From positions 1 to 5,499 of the forward strand of contig JAUWCK010000088.1 of assembly GCA_030609345.1 (NCBI GenBank): 5,499 bases of DNA. The letters run 5' to 3'. The notes under the pieces were generated by a model. The model saw only the letters and a list, made by a program, of their open reading frames with translations, was not told where the DNA came from and did not search any database. The translations under genes were made by a program, and so were the position numbers. Every line of letters begins with the position of its first letter. Position 1 is the first letter of the stretch. This document shows positions 5,278-5,499 of the stretch, in pieces. The DNA comes from Methanosarcinales archaeon. GTDB taxonomy: Archaea > Halobacteriota > Methanosarcinia > Methanosarcinales > Methanogasteraceae.

Positions 5278-5304
5278 ATACGAGTTACTAACATACGAGT
5301 TAGT
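5274..5304 (+). repeat. Tandem 14-base repeat overlapping the ATPase promoter
   Basis: TAACATACGAGTTA occurs twice without a mismatch, at 5274-5287 and 5289-5302, one base apart. Each copy has TAAC and GTTA ends in inverted orientation, and the second extends to ACTAAC/GTTAGT (5287-5292 and 5299-5304). The pair covers the end of box A and the predicted transcription start, the position of a repressor operator. Confidence 0.65.
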
Positions 5305-5310
5305 GATTTT

Positions 5311-5499
5311 ATGCGGTTCACATTACAGCCAGTAAAAGGCACGGGATTCATAAACAGGACAGAACTGCTGGAAGAGATGGTTGATGAACTGGAAAAGACA
5401 GAATCGACTATTGGTTATGCTCTTTATGGAAAAAGAAGGATTGGGAAGACCTCAGTGTTGAAAGAGGTTCAGAAAAGACTTGAAAATGAAGATAGGATC
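5311..5499 (+). CDS. Archaeal AAA-type ATPase (N-terminus only, runs off the window)
   Basis: The first 63 residues of an ATPase resembling the 'ATPase domain predominantly from Archaea' group of STAND-like P-loop proteins. FINRTELLEEM (13-23) matches the usual 'F..R..EL..L' entry of that family. ALYGKRRIGKTSVL (37-50) holds the Walker A loop GKRRIGKT (40-47), whose RR before IGKT is typical. Walker B and the C-terminal DNA-binding or nuclease-like region found in many relatives are beyond the edge. The ATG at 5311 follows a short leader and a weak GTGA. The codon usage looks more AT-rich than in trpD, which fits the often mobile distribution of this family. Biological role is unknown. Such genes are abundant and variable in archaeal genomes. 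Confidence 0.8.
   Translation, partial: MRFTLQPVKGTGFINRTELLEEMVDELEKTESTIGYALYGKRRIGKTSVLKEVQKRLENEDRI

Noticed and set aside
5274..5302. Repeat pair considered as a CRISPR fragment
   Set aside because: The units are 14 bases with a 1-base spacer, far too short, and they coincide with a promoter.

Overview
The window looks like a fragment of a methanogen-type euryarchaeal chromosome, probably from the Methanomicrobia or a related lineage. Four things point that way. The first gene is an archaeal-type hypoxanthine phosphoribosyltransferase. Transcription starts look archaeal, with AT-rich box A elements about 25 bases before predicted starts and very short leaders. A surface protein carries two repeats that resemble the S-layer domain of Methanosarcina-like archaea. 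The right edge holds an ATPase of the mainly archaeal AAA family. No taxonomic assignment beyond this can be made by eye.

Layout from left to right. Six genes lie on the minus strand: hpt (cut by the left edge), a MoxR-family AAA+ ATPase, a PIN-domain toxin with its antitoxin, a short ArgA-like GNAT acetyltransferase, and a small membrane-anchored protein with two S-layer-like repeats. Two genes lie on the plus strand: trpD, and the start of an archaeal ATPase cut by the right edge. No gap exceeds 200 bases. The gaps hold inverted repeats, hairpins and promoter-like elements.

How the genes work together. The antitoxin and toxin overlap by four bases and form a translationally coupled operon with a likely autoregulatory operator. 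The surface protein and the ArgA-like gene are 37 bases apart with no visible promoter between them, so they are probably co-transcribed. The surface protein and trpD are divergent and share a 160-base promoter region. trpD has a GC-rich leader with mutually exclusive hairpins and no other trp gene beside it in the window. The MoxR ATPase has no DUF58 partner directly downstream, which is unusual for that family.

I did not find a clear new multi-gene system. The best leads are regulatory: the trpD leader, the paired repeats before the right-edge ATPase, the toxin-antitoxin operator, and a 12-base element shared by the upstream regions of the moxR-type gene and the toxin-antitoxin operon.
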